A stretch of 64,000 nt of DNA, from NCBI RefSeq assembly GCF_009857885.1, contig NZ_WWER01000010.1:47675-111674 (forward strand), read 5' to 3'. The translations under genes were made by a program, and so were the position numbers. Numbering within the stretch: the first letter of the stretch is position 1; the number at the start of each line of letters is the position of its first letter. The notes under the pieces are model-generated. The model was not told the origin of the DNA. It saw only the letters and a list, made by a program, of their open reading frames with translations, and searched no databases. The DNA comes from Pusillimonas sp. TS35. Lineage in GTDB: Bacteria > Pseudomonadota > Gammaproteobacteria > Burkholderiales > Burkholderiaceae_B. Of the stretch, positions 44,254 to 54,051 are shown piece by piece.

Positions 44254-45564
44254 TTAATTGGTAAATGGCCCCCAGGTCGGTTCACGTACTTTGCCATTCA
44301 GTGCCGAGAGGGTTTGACGAACCCGCCCGTCTACTGACGTGACAGCCAGAACGCTACGGCCGCCTTGGACAGAACTGTAGAGGATCTGCATGCCATTGGG
44401 TGCAAAACTGGGTGATTCGTCGTCCGGGCCGGCAGTAAGCAACTGCTCCGAGCCGGTGCCGAGTTCCTGTAGTGCGATCCGGAATGCGCCATCTCTTCTT
44501 GTAACGTACACCAGCTTGTTACCATCTGGGGAGAGGGCCGGTGAGATATTGTAACTCCCGTTGAAGGTTATACGTTGGGCGTCTCCGCCAGAAACGGGAA
44601 CTTTGTAAATCTGGGGGTTGCCACCACGATCACTGGTAAAGACAAGTGATCCACCATCGGGGGTGTAAAACGGCTCGGTATCGATCAGGGGTGAGCGCAT
44701 CACGCGGCGCAGCCCGTTGCCATCGGCGCCAATGGTATAGATTTGGGAGATACCGTCGCGAGACAGCACCAGAGCCAGTTGCTGGCCGTTGGGAGCCCAC
44801 GCGGGCGCGCTGTTATTGCCTTTGAAGTTTGCGAGCGGCACCCGCTGGCCCGTAGCAAGGGTTTGTACGTATACAACTGGCTTGTTGAGTTCGAAGCTTA
44901 CGTATGCCAGACGCTTGCCGTCAGGCGACCAGGCGGGCGAAATAATCGACTGTTTAGAGCGCAGCATGACCTGCGGATTCTGGCCGTCGGCGTCCGCAAT
45001 TTGTAACTCGTAAGTGTCGCCTTTTTGCAACACGTAAGCCAGGCGCGTAGAGAAAACCCCTCGAATTCCGGTGATTTTTTCGTAGATTCGGTCGGCGATC
45101 TGGTGGGAAATGCGGCGCAATTCTTTTTCGGTGCCGCTGAACGCAACCCCGTCGAGCTGCCGGCGGCCCACAGAATCAACGAGTCGATAGTTGACGTTGT
45201 ATTGACCGCCCGATTGGGTAATGGTGCCATAGGCTAGATAATCTGCGCCCCGATTGCGCCAGTCGTCGAACGCGATCGAGCTATTGACGTCAAGGTTGGC
45301 GCCGGTGGCGTTGACCAGACGGAACTGCCCCGAACGGGTCAGGTCGGCGCGGATGACTTCTGCCACGCTCTGGCCATGCGCATCGCCGCTGAAGTTGGCA
45401 ATAGCGATGGGGTACTGTGTGGCGCCCACGCCGGAGATATCGACACGCAATTGCGCCTGCGCGGACTGGGCACCAAACATGGTTGCCGCAGCCATGACCG
45501 CGCTACATGTGAACGCCCGCCAACTGGGCCCCCGGGTTGGGGTGGTGGATGGGACAACTGCCAT
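44254..45564 (-). CDS. tolB: Tol-Pal system beta-propeller protein TolB
   Basis: A 436-residue periplasmic protein with a signal peptide (ending AQSAQA near 38, followed by QLRVDISGVG), an N-terminal alpha/beta domain and a six-bladed propeller built of repeats like ISPAWSPDGKRLAYVSF and DTEPFYTPDGGSLVFTSDR. TolB binds Pal and is released by TolA. It is 13 bp after tolA. Confidence 0.96.
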   Translation of the reverse strand: MAVVPSTTPTRGPSWRAFTCSAVMAAATMFGAQSAQAQLRVDISGVGATQYPIAIANFSGDAHGQSVAEVIRADLTRSGQFRLVNATGANLDVNSSIAFDDWRNRGADYLAYGTITQSGGQYNVNYRLVDSVGRRQLDGVAFSGTEKELRRISHQIADRIYEKITGIRGVFSTRLAYVLQKGDTYELQIADADGQNPQVMLRSKQSIISPAWSPDGKRLAYVSFELNKPVVYVQTLATGQRVPLANFKGNNSAPAWAPNGQQLALVLSRDGISQIYTIGADGNGLRRVMRSPLIDTEPFYTPDGGSLVFTSDRGGNPQIYKVPVSGGDAQRITFNGSYNISPALSPDGNKLVYVTRRDGAFRIALQELGTGSEQLLTAGPDDESPSFAPNGMQILYSSVQGGRSVLAVTSVDGRVRQTLSALNGKVREPTWGPFTN

Positions 45565-45577
45565 ATCTGGAATCTCC

Positions 45578-46735
45578 TTAATCGTACATCCGATAGTCTC
45601 CTTCGATCACCGAAGGATACTTGCCTGACGGCGGTTTGGGGAAGGGCGAGCAGGCCTCAAGGCCTTTGCGCACAGCATTGTCGAAGCCGGCGATGCCCGA
45701 AGAACGGCGTATGTCGACATTCTTGACTGTACCGTTCGAATTCAGTTGCACGCTGTATTTTACTGTCGGGTTGGCCGACCCGCGGCGCGGCGGCACGTTG
45801 AAGATCACGTTGGGGCGCACGCAGGCGCGCACCTGGGCCGCATAGCCGCCATCGCCGCCGCCGCCACCAGCCTGGTTGCGATCGGCTGTGCCGCCGGGTA
45901 TGCCGGCAGCCCCCATGGCGTCACTACGCATAGCTTCACGCAATGCTTCACGCTTGGCAGCTGCGGCCTTCTCGGCAGCAGCTTTTTTGGCTGCGGCTTC
46001 CTTGGCCTTTTTCTCGGCGGCCGCCTTTTCGGCCTCGGCCTTCTTGGCGGCCTCTTCCTTGGCTTTGCGCTCGGCGGCCGCTTTTTCGGCTGCAGCTTTC
46101 TTGGTGGCCTCTTCTTTGGCCTTGCGTTCGGCGTCTTCCTTGGCTTTGCGTTCGGCATCAGCCTTGGCTTTGCGCTCAGCCTCTAGCTTCGCCTTGCGTT
46201 CGGCTTCTTCCTTGGCCTTGCGCTGCGCCTCTTCCTTGGCCTTGCGTTCCGCCTCCTGCTTCGCCTTGAGTGCGGCCTCTTCGCGCGCCTTCTGTTCGGC
46301 GGCGAGCTGTGCCGCTTTGCGTTCTTCGGCCTCTTTCTTTTCGCGTGCCTTGCGGGCTTCTTCCAGGGCGATGTCAGGGTCGACCTGCGGCTCGGGTGCA
46401 GCCTTGGGCTCAGGAGGTGGCGGAGGCGGCGGCGGGGGGGGCGGCGGCGGTGGCTCCGGTTCGGGTTGCGGCTCGGGCTCGGGCTGTGGCGGCGTCGCGG
46501 CTTCGTCGGCGACTTCGGGTTCGGTTTCTGGCTCGGATGCCGTGGGTGTGGTGCCCTCCGCCCAGAGTTCGATCTGGACGGGGTTTGGCGTCTTGGGGCT
46601 GGACACCATGCCGACCAGCATGAGGATGATCAGCGCGGCGTGAATACCGACCGCAAAACCCAGCGCGCGACGTTCGTCGCGCTGCTCTGGCGTGCGAATG
46701 TGCTTGCGTACGTTGCGATTCTGTTTGAGCTTCAT
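45578..46735 (-). CDS. tolA: Energy-transducing protein TolA
   Basis: A 385-residue protein. An N-terminal membrane helix (GFAVGIHAALIILMLVGMV) is followed by a Pro/Glu-rich spacer with about fourteen consecutive Pro, a long Ala/Lys/Glu-rich coiled-coil domain II of A-E-R-K-A-K type repeats (about 130-275), and the C-terminal TonB-like domain III ending in VEGDYRMYD. It transmits proton-motive energy from TolQR to Pal/TolB. The Pro tract contains a run of eight C (G8 on the plus strand, 46434-46441), a possible slippage site. It overlaps tolR by one base. Confidence 0.95.
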   Translation of the reverse strand: MKLKQNRNVRKHIRTPEQRDERRALGFAVGIHAALIILMLVGMVSSPKTPNPVQIELWAEGTTPTASEPETEPEVADEAATPPQPEPEPQPEPEPPPPPPPPPPPPPPEPKAAPEPQVDPDIALEEARKAREKKEAEERKAAQLAAEQKAREEAALKAKQEAERKAKEEAQRKAKEEAERKAKLEAERKAKADAERKAKEDAERKAKEEATKKAAAEKAAAERKAKEEAAKKAEAEKAAAEKKAKEAAAKKAAAEKAAAAKREALREAMRSDAMGAAGIPGGTADRNQAGGGGGDGGYAAQVRACVRPNVIFNVPPRRGSANPTVKYSVQLNSNGTVKNVDIRRSSGIAGFDNAVRKGLEACSPFPKPPSGKYPSVIEGDYRMYD

Positions 46736-47175
46736 TACTTGGCGTTGGGGCCGGCTGTTTGATCCACTAGCAAGCCGAGGCGCGTGACGCCGCTGCCGCG
46801 GAGCTGATCCATGACCTTCATCACTGTTTCGTAAGGAACACGGCCGTCGGCGGCGATGACGACCGGAGTGTCGGCTGTGGAGCGCGCCTGTACCTCGGCG
46901 ACCAGGTTTGCACTGTCGATGGACTGGAACTCTGCGCCAGCATCACGGGTGCGGACCGCGATCTGGCCGTCTTTGTCGAGCTGGACTTCGACCGGTTTGA
47001 TCTGCACTTCCGATGCCCGGCCGACCGAGGGAAGCTCGATCAGCCCGGGAGTGATCATGGGGGCCGTGACCATGAAGATCACCAACAACACCAGCATGAC
47101 GTCGATATAAGGAACGACGTTGATCTCATTCTTGAGTCGGCGGGAGCGGCCCAGGCCGCCGCGTGCGGATGGCAT
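46735..47175 (-). CDS. tolR: Tol-Pal system protein TolR
   Basis: A 146-residue ExbD/TolR protein. The single membrane helix carries the essential proton-relay Asp in VVPYIDVMLVLLVIFMV, and the periplasmic domain ends in the typical GVTRLGLLVDQ. Together with TolQ it converts proton flow into TolA movement. It overlaps tolQ and tolA by one base each. Confidence 0.95.
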   Translation of the reverse strand: MPSARGGLGRSRRLKNEINVVPYIDVMLVLLVIFMVTAPMITPGLIELPSVGRASEVQIKPVEVQLDKDGQIAVRTRDAGAEFQSIDSANLVAEVQARSTADTPVVIAADGRVPYETVMKVMDQLRGSGVTRLGLLVDQTAGPNAK

Positions 47176-47849
47176 CAGTGCACCTGACGTTGGAGTATGT
47201 TGAGAAACTCGTCGACGAAGCTGTCAAAGCGGATGGAGAGCCTGTCGATTTCATTGGTGTAACGGTTGTACGCGACAACGGCCGGGATGGCGGCGAACAG
47301 ACCGATGGCCGTGGCTACCAGGGCCTCCGCGATGCCGGGCGCCACAGCGGCGAGCGTGGCTTGTTGCATGGACGACAGCCCCATGAAGGCGTGCATGATA
47401 CCCCACACCGTGCCCAGCAGGCCGATGTATGGGCTTACGGAGCCGGCTGACGCCAGGAAGTTCAGGTGAGACTCAAGGCTGTCCATTTCGCGTTGGTAGG
47501 CGGCGCGCATGGCGCGGCGGGGGCCGTCGAGCATGGCGTCGTGGTTGCCGCCGCCGCGCCGAGCCTTGATGAATTCAGTCATGCCGGCGTCAAAGATGCG
47601 AGCCAGCGCGCCGTGCTCGGCTCGCCGGGATGCTACAGCCTGCTGAAGCACTGAAAGGTCGCCACCGGCCCAGAAATCGTCTTCAAAGCGACGGGTCTGT
47701 TCATTGGCGCGCTTCAGCGCAGCATATTTGCTGAAAATGTATGTCCAGGAGAGTATCGAGATGGCGAGCAGGATCAGCATCACCAGTTGAACCGGTACAC
47801 TGGCGTCAAGTACCAGTGAAATCAGCGAGAGGTCGCTCGTGGGTTGCAT
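47175..47849 (-). CDS. tolQ: Tol-Pal system protein TolQ
   Basis: A 224-residue MotA/TolQ/ExbB protein with three membrane helices: near the N-terminus (VQLVMLILLAISILSWTYIF) and two near the C-terminus (YIGLLGTVWGIMHAF and AEALVATAIGLFAAIPAVVAYN). It forms the pentameric stator around TolR. It starts three bases after the ybgC stop. Confidence 0.96.
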   Translation of the reverse strand: MQPTSDLSLISLVLDASVPVQLVMLILLAISILSWTYIFSKYAALKRANEQTRRFEDDFWAGGDLSVLQQAVASRRAEHGALARIFDAGMTEFIKARRGGGNHDAMLDGPRRAMRAAYQREMDSLESHLNFLASAGSVSPYIGLLGTVWGIMHAFMGLSSMQQATLAAVAPGIAEALVATAIGLFAAIPAVVAYNRYTNEIDRLSIRFDSFVDEFLNILQRQVH

Positions 47850-47851
47850 GG

Positions 47852-48277
47852 TTAGTTTTTAGCCTTGTCCAGTAAGGTTCTAAGTTCGGAAGAGAAGGGT
47901 GCCGGCCGAAAGGTACGGTCTTCTATGCAGCACACTTGGATGCCGCCGGAGCACAGCAGTTCCCCGCCGCGGGTGGCGGTTTGCTCGAAACGTATCGAGG
48001 CGGCGCCAACCCGCGTGATGATGCTTTGGATCGTGAGCAGATCATCGAGCCTTGCCGGCTTGCGGTAGTGTAGATCAACGTCCTTGACAACAAATATGCG
48101 GTGTTCCCTGGCGGCAAGTTCGGATTGGCTGACACCCAGGCTACGCAGCCATTCTGTTCTGGCGCGTTCGAAGAACTTCAGATAGTTGGCGTAGTAAACC
48201 ACGCCCCCGGTGTCAGTGTCTTCGTAATATACGCGAATATCGATGCGGAATGAGGTATCGGGTGTTTCTGTCGGCAT
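47852..48277 (-). CDS. ybgC: Tol-Pal associated acyl-CoA thioesterase YbgC
   Basis: A 141-residue hotdog thioesterase with the 4HBT-type motif VYYEDTDTGGVVYYANYLKFFERARTEW cut here to its key parts: Asp in YEDTD and the GVVYYANYL helix. YbgC hydrolyses short-chain acyl-CoA and is the conserved first gene of tol-pal operons. The ATG at 48277 is chosen; a GTG at 48301 in frame would add eight residues, and neither has a strong ribosome-binding site. Confidence 0.92.
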   Translation of the reverse strand: MPTETPDTSFRIDIRVYYEDTDTGGVVYYANYLKFFERARTEWLRSLGVSQSELAAREHRIFVVKDVDLHYRKPARLDDLLTIQSIITRVGAASIRFEQTATRGGELLCSGGIQVCCIEDRTFRPAPFSSELRTLLDKAKN

Positions 48278-48339
48278 GACTTTCGTTAAGTGGTGTGACA
48301 CACACTTACTGCAGGGCGGAGCGGCCGCCCTGCAACCAG

Positions 48340-50073
48340 TTACAGCGTTTCCAGTTGTGCCAGCGCGGCGTTGACAGCCTCGTCGATTGCTACTTTTGCC
48401 GCTTCGGCCTGCCGACGCGACTGAATCTCGACGATACCGTCTTTCAGGCCCCGGTCACCCACGGTAATCCGCAGGGGCACACCGATCAATTCCCAGTCGG
48501 CGAACATAATGCCTGGGCGCGTATCGCGGTCATCAAGCATGACATCCAGGCCTTTGGCGGTCAGCGCATCATATATTGCTTGGGCTGTGTTGCGAACGGT
48601 TTCACTTTTGTGCCAACCCACGGGGCAGATCACAACCTCATAGGGCGCAATGGCACGCGGCCAGATGATGCCCTTGCTATCGTGGTTCTGTTCGATGGCT
48701 GCCGCCGCGATGCGGCTTATTCCGATGCCATAGCAACCCATCTGCATCAGCGTGGGCTTACCGTCGGTGTCCAGGAAGGTGGCGTTCATGGCGCGCGAAT
48801 ACTTGTCGCCCAGGAAGAATACATGGCCAACCTCGATGCCGCGCTGGATCGCCAGTGTGCCGCCTTGTGGATCGGGATCGCCCGCCACAACGTTGCGCAG
48901 GTCGGCGACCTCGGGTTCGGGCAGGTCGCGGCCCCAGTTCACGCCAGTGTAGTGGAAGTCTTTCTCGTTGGCGCCGCAAATGAAATTGCTCATGTTGGCC
49001 ACCGTGCGGTCGGCAATGATGCGCACCGGCTTTACTGTATCGATGGGGCCCAGGTAGCCCGGCTCGGTACCGAAGGTTTCAGCGATTTCTTCTTCTGTGG
49101 CGAAACGGTACCCATTGTCCAGGCCCGCAAGCTTGCTCACCTTGATTTCGTTCAGTTCATGATCGCCGCGCACCAACAGCAGCCAGATCTGCGCATCGCC
49201 CGGCTTTTCTGGGTCGTCGGTAGCCAGCACCACCGATTTCACGGTGTCCGCAAGCGGACGCCCGAGCTGTTCGGCCACAAGCTCGCACTTGGGCGCGCTG
49301 GGCGTAGGGGCTTTGAACAGCGCTTCGGTGGCGGGACCGCGCTGGGCCAGCAGGCTGGGCGCCTCGGCCAGTTCGATATTGGCGGCATATTGAGAATCGG
49401 GGTTGTACACGATCAGGTCTTCGCCAGTGTCGGCAATGACCTGGAACTCGTGGCTGCGAGAGCCGCCGATAGAGCCGGTATCGGCCGCTACCGCCCGGAA
49501 TTCCAATCCCAGACGGGTAAAGATGCGCATGTACGCGTCGAACATGGCGTCGTAGCTGGCTTGGGCTGCGGCTTCGTCACGGTCGAAGGAGTACGCGTCT
49601 TTCATCGTGAATTCGCGCCCGCGCATCAGGCCGAAGCGTGGTCGGCGTTCGTCGCGGAATTTGGTCTGGATATGGTAGAAATTGACGGGCAGCTGCCGCC
49701 AGCTGTGTATTTCGTTGCGGGCGATGTCCGTGATCAGCTCTTCCGACGTAGGTTGCAGGATGAAATCGCGCTGATGGCGATCTTTGAGGCGCAGCAGTTC
49801 GGCGCCGTACTGTTCCCAACGCCCCGATTCGGCCCAGAGTTCGGCCGGCTGCACCATGGGCATCAATAGTTCGATGGCGCCAGCGCGGTCCATTTCTTGA
49901 CGGACGACGGCTTCAATCTTGTGCAGAACCCTCAAGCCTAGGGGCATATACGAATAGATGCCGCCGGCCGCCTTGCGGATCATGCCGGCGCGTGTCATGA
50001 GCTGATGGCTGACAACTTCGGCTTCCGCGGGTGCTTCTTTTAGCGTGTTGATGTGATACTTGCTTGCATGCAT
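48340..50073 (-). CDS. proS: Prolyl-tRNA synthetase, bacterial (ProS) type
   Basis: A 577-residue class-II aminoacyl-tRNA synthetase. Motif 2 ([21 protein letters not shown] in part: [12 protein letters not shown]) and motif 3 ([11 protein letters not shown]) are clear; the insertion (editing) domain of bacterial ProS occupies about 230-390, and the anticodon-binding domain follows. The start is [20 protein letters not shown]. It is divergent from rppH with 64 bp between the starts, and is upstream of ybgC on the same strand. Confidence 0.96.
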   Translation of the reverse strand: MHASKYHINTLKEAPAEAEVVSHQLMTRAGMIRKAAGGIYSYMPLGLRVLHKIEAVVRQEMDRAGAIELLMPMVQPAELWAESGRWEQYGAELLRLKDRHQRDFILQPTSEELITDIARNEIHSWRQLPVNFYHIQTKFRDERRPRFGLMRGREFTMKDAYSFDRDEAAAQASYDAMFDAYMRIFTRLGLEFRAVAADTGSIGGSRSHEFQVIADTGEDLIVYNPDSQYAANIELAEAPSLLAQRGPATEALFKAPTPSAPKCELVAEQLGRPLADTVKSVVLATDDPEKPGDAQIWLLLVRGDHELNEIKVSKLAGLDNGYRFATEEEIAETFGTEPGYLGPIDTVKPVRIIADRTVANMSNFICGANEKDFHYTGVNWGRDLPEPEVADLRNVVAGDPDPQGGTLAIQRGIEVGHVFFLGDKYSRAMNATFLDTDGKPTLMQMGCYGIGISRIAAAAIEQNHDSKGIIWPRAIAPYEVVICPVGWHKSETVRNTAQAIYDALTAKGLDVMLDDRDTRPGIMFADWELIGVPLRITVGDRGLKDGIVEIQSRRQAEAAKVAIDEAVNAALAQLETL

Positions 50074-50137
50074 GGTGAGGATCTCTGCAGATACGTATAA
50101 TCAGTGATAATTGTATTGAATTCGTTTGAGGTGGCCC

Positions 50138-50704
50138 ATGCTGGACCGTGAAGGCTACCGTCCTAATGTCGGCATTATCCTCGTAAATCAGAAAAACGAG
50201 GTGTTTTGGGGTAAACGTATCCGGGAGCATGCATGGCAGTTCCCGCAAGGGGGCATCAAGTACGGCGAAAGCCCCGTACAGGCCATGTACCGCGAGCTCC
50301 ACGAAGAGGTGGGGCTGCTCCCAGAGCACGTTCGCATATTAGGCCGGACGCGAGATTGGCTGCGCTATAACGTGCCAAGCAATTTTATCCGGCGCGAGTC
50401 GCGCGGGCACTACAAGGGGCAGAAACAGATCTGGTTCCTGCTGCGCATGGTGGGCCGCGACTGCGACGTCTGCCTGCGCGCGAGCGACAGCCCCGAGTTC
50501 GACGCCTGGCGTTGGAGCCCCTATTGGGTGCCACTCGATGTCGTTATCGAGTTCAAGCGCGAAGTCTATACGCTTGCCCTGAACGAACTTGCGGGCATCC
50601 TGTTTCGGCGCGGCCACGAGTCGCGCTATCTGCGCCAGCGTGTCCAGCATCAGCGCGCCCTCGCCAACGAAATCAAGCCTCCCCATGCGCGTACTGCTGG
50701 TTGA
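50138..50704 (+). CDS. rppH: RNA pyrophosphohydrolase RppH (NudH)
   Basis: A 188-residue Nudix hydrolase opening [15 protein letters not shown]. The Nudix box is complete: [20 protein letters not shown] followed by VGL. RppH removes pyrophosphate from mRNA 5' ends to trigger decay. The ATG at 50138 has a GAGGTGG site; the upstream in-frame ATG at 50126 is unlikely. Its last 20 bases overlap the response-regulator gene, an unusual link between mRNA decay and a tricarboxylate sensor. Confidence 0.93.
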   Translation: MLDREGYRPNVGIILVNQKNEVFWGKRIREHAWQFPQGGIKYGESPVQAMYRELHEEVGLLPEHVRILGRTRDWLRYNVPSNFIRRESRGHYKGQKQIWFLLRMVGRDCDVCLRASDSPEFDAWRWSPYWVPLDVVIEFKREVYTLALNELAGILFRRGHESRYLRQRVQHQRALANEIKPPHARTAG

Positions 50705-51362
50705 AGACGAGCGCGACATGTCCGCGTGGCTCGAACGCGCGCTGGCGCAAAGTGGGTTCGAGCCCGAGCCTGCGTTCGATGCGGCCACGGCCGAACACAT
50801 GTTGTCCACCAACGATTACGATGCCGTAATCATGGACTTGCGTCTGCCAGACAAACATGGCTTGGTGCTGCTGCGCGAGATGCGCAACCGAGGCGACGTC
50901 ACGCCCGTGCTTATTCTCACAGCCCAGGGCGCCCTGCAGGATAGGGTGCGCGGCCTCAACCTTGGCGCTGATGACTTTCTCACCAAACCGTTTGCCCTCG
51001 AAGAGCTCGAGGCCAGGTTGGCTGCGCTGGTGCGCCGCAGCCGGCGGCGCGAGCCTGCGCAGGCGCAGTGCGGTTCGCTGGTGTACAACAGCGAAAGTCG
51101 GGCGTTTACCTTGGCCGGGACGTTGCTGCACCTTACGCCGCGCGAACAGGCCGCGCTGGCCGTGCTTATTACCCGCATTGGCTCGCCTGTCGAAAAGGGC
51201 CAGCTCTATAGCAGGGTGTTCGATCACGATAGCGACGCCAGTCTGGACGCCATCGAGGTGGTGCTGCACCGTCTTCGCAAGAAGCTGGCCGGCAGCGACG
51301 TCCATATCGTTACGGTAAGAGGCTTGGGCTATATGCTCGAAAGCATGGATACCAATGCCTGA
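50685..51362 (+). CDS. tctD: TctD-like OmpR-family response regulator
   Basis: A 225-residue regulator: receiver domain (about 1-115; acidic pocket VEDERD, phospho-Asp in [15 protein letters not shown] at D51, Lys in LTKPF) and OmpR-type winged helix (about 130-220; [13 protein letters not shown] and [17 protein letters not shown]). The layout with TctE next door and tctBA nearby suggests the tricarboxylate system TctDE (BctDE in Bordetella). The ATG lies inside rppH. OmpR-type proteins bind direct repeats of about 11-bp period, exactly what is seen upstream of tctB. Confidence 0.8.
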   Translation: MRVLLVEDERDMSAWLERALAQSGFEPEPAFDAATAEHMLSTNDYDAVIMDLRLPDKHGLVLLREMRNRGDVTPVLILTAQGALQDRVRGLNLGADDFLTKPFALEELEARLAALVRRSRRREPAQAQCGSLVYNSESRAFTLAGTLLHLTPREQAALAVLITRIGSPVEKGQLYSRVFDHDSDASLDAIEVVLHRLRKKLAGSDVHIVTVRGLGYMLESMDTNA

Positions 51363-51374
51363 CACCTACTGCAA

Positions 51375-52871
51375 ATGAAATGGTACGCGCCCCGGCCTCG
51401 CGGCAGCATGCACTTCTGGTTGCTGGTGCTGCTCATCCCCGGCACCATCACACTCTTGCTGATTGACAGCTGGAACGATTACAAGGCAGCGTCTCGCGTC
51501 ACGCAAGAAGTTTTCGATGTGGCACTGCTCGAACCCGCCCGCCTGCTTGAGACCAGCGTTGGCTTCAACGACGACGGCACCTTGCGCATCGACCCGCCGT
51601 TTTACGCGCAGGTCATGTTCGAATCGCGGGCAGGTAGCCGCAAATATTTTCGGGTCGAAGAGATCGCTCCCCCCGTTCGCAACCTGGCAGGTTTGCACGC
51701 CAGGCTCCCCGAAGGCCGTACGCTGATCGGTATGCAGGGCTTGCCGCGCCCGCCCATACTGGCTGGGGATGAAGGCCAGCCGGCGTTCTACACAGGCATG
51801 TTCCGCAACGACGAAGTGCGCATGGTCTCCATCTGGCGCGACTTGCACCATGACGGGCAGCAGCGCCAAGTATTGGTATTGGTGGGCGAAAGCATAGATT
51901 TGCGGTTGCGTACGCAACAAGAGGCATGGCGCCAAGGCTTGTTCCGAGACGGCCGCATGCTGATCCTGGCTGTGCTGCTTGTGTGGTTCAGCGTCGAATG
52001 GGCATTGCGCCCATTGGTGCAGTTGCGTCGCGAAATCAAGGCCCGCACAGTGGACGATCTCATGCCACTGGACGATCAGGATGTTCCCCGCGAAATCGTG
52101 CCCCTGGTGCGTGCCGTGAACCATCATATCGGCTTATACCGGCAAGTACTCGATAAACAAGCCCAGTTCCTCGCCGACGCCTCGCATCAGTTGCGCACCC
52201 CGCTGGCCATTATGCGTACGCAGGTGCAATATGCCCTGCGCGAGCCTGATGGCCAGCGCGTGCGCGAAACGCTCGAGGCCATTATCCGCCAGCTCGGTCA
52301 GACCACGCGACTTACCGAGCAACTGCTTTCGCTGGCGCATGCCAGCCGGAAAGACGCAACGCCCCAGGCACGTGTAGACCTGAACCAGTTGGCGCGTGAA
52401 GTCGTGTTGCAATACCTGCCGCTCGCGCGAGAACGCCATCAGGATCTGGGCTGGATCGATTTTCGGGACCATGGCCCGAGCCAAGCCTCGTCGGGTGTGT
52501 GGGTGTTGGCCAGTGACGCCGAAATCTACGAAGCTATTGCCAACCTAGTCCACAACGCGATCAACCACGCCGGAGGCGGGTGCACCATTACGGTCAGTTC
52601 TGGGTTGGATGCCACCAGCGCGTGGGTCATTGTTTGCGACAATGGCACCGGCCTGGATGCGTCGCTGCGCGAGAGCGTATTTGTGCGCTTTGATCGTGGT
52701 GGGCCGGCGCGCAAAGGTATGCGGGGTAGCGGATCGGGGCTGGGGTTGGCTATCGCGCGCGCGTATGCTGAGCGCAACCGCGGCACGATAGAGCTGCTTG
52801 ACGGCGACCCCTCGCAGGATGGAGGGGTGGGGCTTTGTGCCTTGCTGCGCCTGCCGCGGCTTGCCGGCTAA
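51375..52871 (+). CDS. tctE: TctE-like sensor histidine kinase
   Basis: A 498-residue kinase: membrane helix near 12-32 (FWLLVLLIPGTITLLLIDSW), periplasmic sensor of about 155 residues (TctE N-terminal type, ETSVGFNDDGTLRIDPPF), second helix near 195-215, HAMP-like linker, HisKA with DASHQLRTPLAIM (phospho-His), and ATPase domain with N-box NLVHNAINHA, DNGTGLD and GSGSGLGLAIA. It presumably senses citrate or another tricarboxylate and phosphorylates the regulator encoded 13 bp upstream. Confidence 0.84.
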   Translation: MKWYAPRPRGSMHFWLLVLLIPGTITLLLIDSWNDYKAASRVTQEVFDVALLEPARLLETSVGFNDDGTLRIDPPFYAQVMFESRAGSRKYFRVEEIAPPVRNLAGLHARLPEGRTLIGMQGLPRPPILAGDEGQPAFYTGMFRNDEVRMVSIWRDLHHDGQQRQVLVLVGESIDLRLRTQQEAWRQGLFRDGRMLILAVLLVWFSVEWALRPLVQLRREIKARTVDDLMPLDDQDVPREIVPLVRAVNHHIGLYRQVLDKQAQFLADASHQLRTPLAIMRTQVQYALREPDGQRVRETLEAIIRQLGQTTRLTEQLLSLAHASRKDATPQARVDLNQLAREVVLQYLPLARERHQDLGWIDFRDHGPSQASSGVWVLASDAEIYEAIANLVHNAINHAGGGCTITVSSGLDATSAWVIVCDNGTGLDASLRESVFVRFDRGGPARKGMRGSGSGLGLAIARAYAERNRGTIELLDGDPSQDGGVGLCALLRLPRLAG

Positions 52872-52896
52872 CCCTCGGCACGGGCGGCCTGTCGGC

Positions 52897-53805
52897 TCAG
52901 CGCTTGCGCAGTCGCGTGATCAGGCTCGATGTATCCCAGCGGTTGCCGCCCATCTGCTGTACGTCTGCATAAAATTGGTCGACCAACGCGGTAACGGGGA
53001 CGCGCGCACCATTGCGACGCGCTTCGTCCATGGCCAGGCCCAGGTCTTTGCGCATCCAGTCCACCGCAAAGCCAAAGTCGAATTTTCCTTCCACCATGGT
53101 GCGGCCGCGATTTTCCATCTGCCAGCTCTGTGCCGCGCCTTTGCTGATCACGTCCAGCACCTGGTTCATGTCCAGCCCGGCTGCCTCACCAAATGCAATC
53201 CCTTCGGATAGGCCCTGAACCAGACCTGCAATGCAGATCTGATTCACCATCTTGCATAACTGGCCAGCACCAGGTTCACCCAGCAATGTCACAGCTTGAG
53301 CGTAGTGCAGAGCCAGCGGGCGGATGCGATCGAATTGCGCCTGTTCGCCGCCGCACATGACGGTGAGCATGCCATTGACGGCGCCGGCCTGTCCGCCGGA
53401 AACAGGAGCGTCTACAAAGCCGATGCCTTTGTCTGCCGCCGCTGCGTGCAGTTCGCGCGCAACATGGGCCGAAGCGGTTGTGTGATCTACATATATTGCG
53501 CCGGCACGCATGCCTGCGAGTGCGCCGTCATCGCCAAGCACCACACTGCGCAGATCGTCATCGTTGCCCACGCATGAAAACACGACGTCGGCCGCTCCGG
53601 CGGCATCGCGCGGCGTACGCGCGGCCGCGCCGCCAAACTCGCGCGCCCATGTCTCCGCCTTGGAAAATGTGCGGTTGTAGACGGTGACATCGTGGCCCGC
53701 GCGGGCCAGATGGCCAGCCATGGGAAAGCCCATGACACCCAGGCCCAAAAACGCGACACGGGTGCGAGGATGCGAATCATAGGCTCTGGCATTGATGGAA
53801 GACAT
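52897..53805 (-). CDS. 3-hydroxyisobutyrate dehydrogenase / tartronate semialdehyde reductase family protein
   Basis: A 302-residue beta-hydroxyacid dehydrogenase: NAD(P)-binding VAFLGLGVMGFPMAGHLARA (about 17-36), substrate-binding DAPVSGGQAGA, and the catalytic Lys in GAGQLCKMVNQI. The family acts on 3-hydroxyisobutyrate, tartronate semialdehyde or similar acids; the substrate here is not fixed. It sits between tctE (convergent, 25 bp) and tctA, so a link with organic-acid use is possible. Confidence 0.86.
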   Translation of the reverse strand: MSSINARAYDSHPRTRVAFLGLGVMGFPMAGHLARAGHDVTVYNRTFSKAETWAREFGGAAARTPRDAAGAADVVFSCVGNDDDLRSVVLGDDGALAGMRAGAIYVDHTTASAHVARELHAAAADKGIGFVDAPVSGGQAGAVNGMLTVMCGGEQAQFDRIRPLALHYAQAVTLLGEPGAGQLCKMVNQICIAGLVQGLSEGIAFGEAAGLDMNQVLDVISKGAAQSWQMENRGRTMVEGKFDFGFAVDWMRKDLGLAMDEARRNGARVPVTALVDQFYADVQQMGGNRWDTSSLITRLRKR

Positions 53806-53952
53806 AAGACGTTGGCTCCGTAGTTCGTAGTTGTTTGGTTTGTATCGATTATGGCTGCTGCGGGCGATGATGAGGGCAGGTTGAGGCGATCGCAGCGCAA
53901 CCGGCTGGCTCGATCACCTTGCATCATGATAATAGCCGCGGCCCGGCAAATG

Positions 53953-53985
53953 AAAAAGCCCACCACGCATGATGCGGGTGGGCTT
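53953..53985 (-). terminator. Rho-independent terminator of tctBA
   Basis: On the minus strand AAGCCCACC pairs with GGTGGGCTT, extended inwards by CGCAT/ATGCG, followed by TTTTT-CATTT. It lies 67 bp beyond the tctA stop. Confidence 0.8.
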
Positions 53986-54051
53986 GGTGTAACAGTTGCG
54001 CCTGCTTTGCAGGCAAGGCGAAGCGCGAGGGCTTCGCCTTGCGGGTCGCAA

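Noticed and set aside
48295..49869. 524-codon open frame antisense to proS
   Set aside because: A shadow of a long GC-rich gene; proS on the minus strand carries all class-II synthetase motifs.
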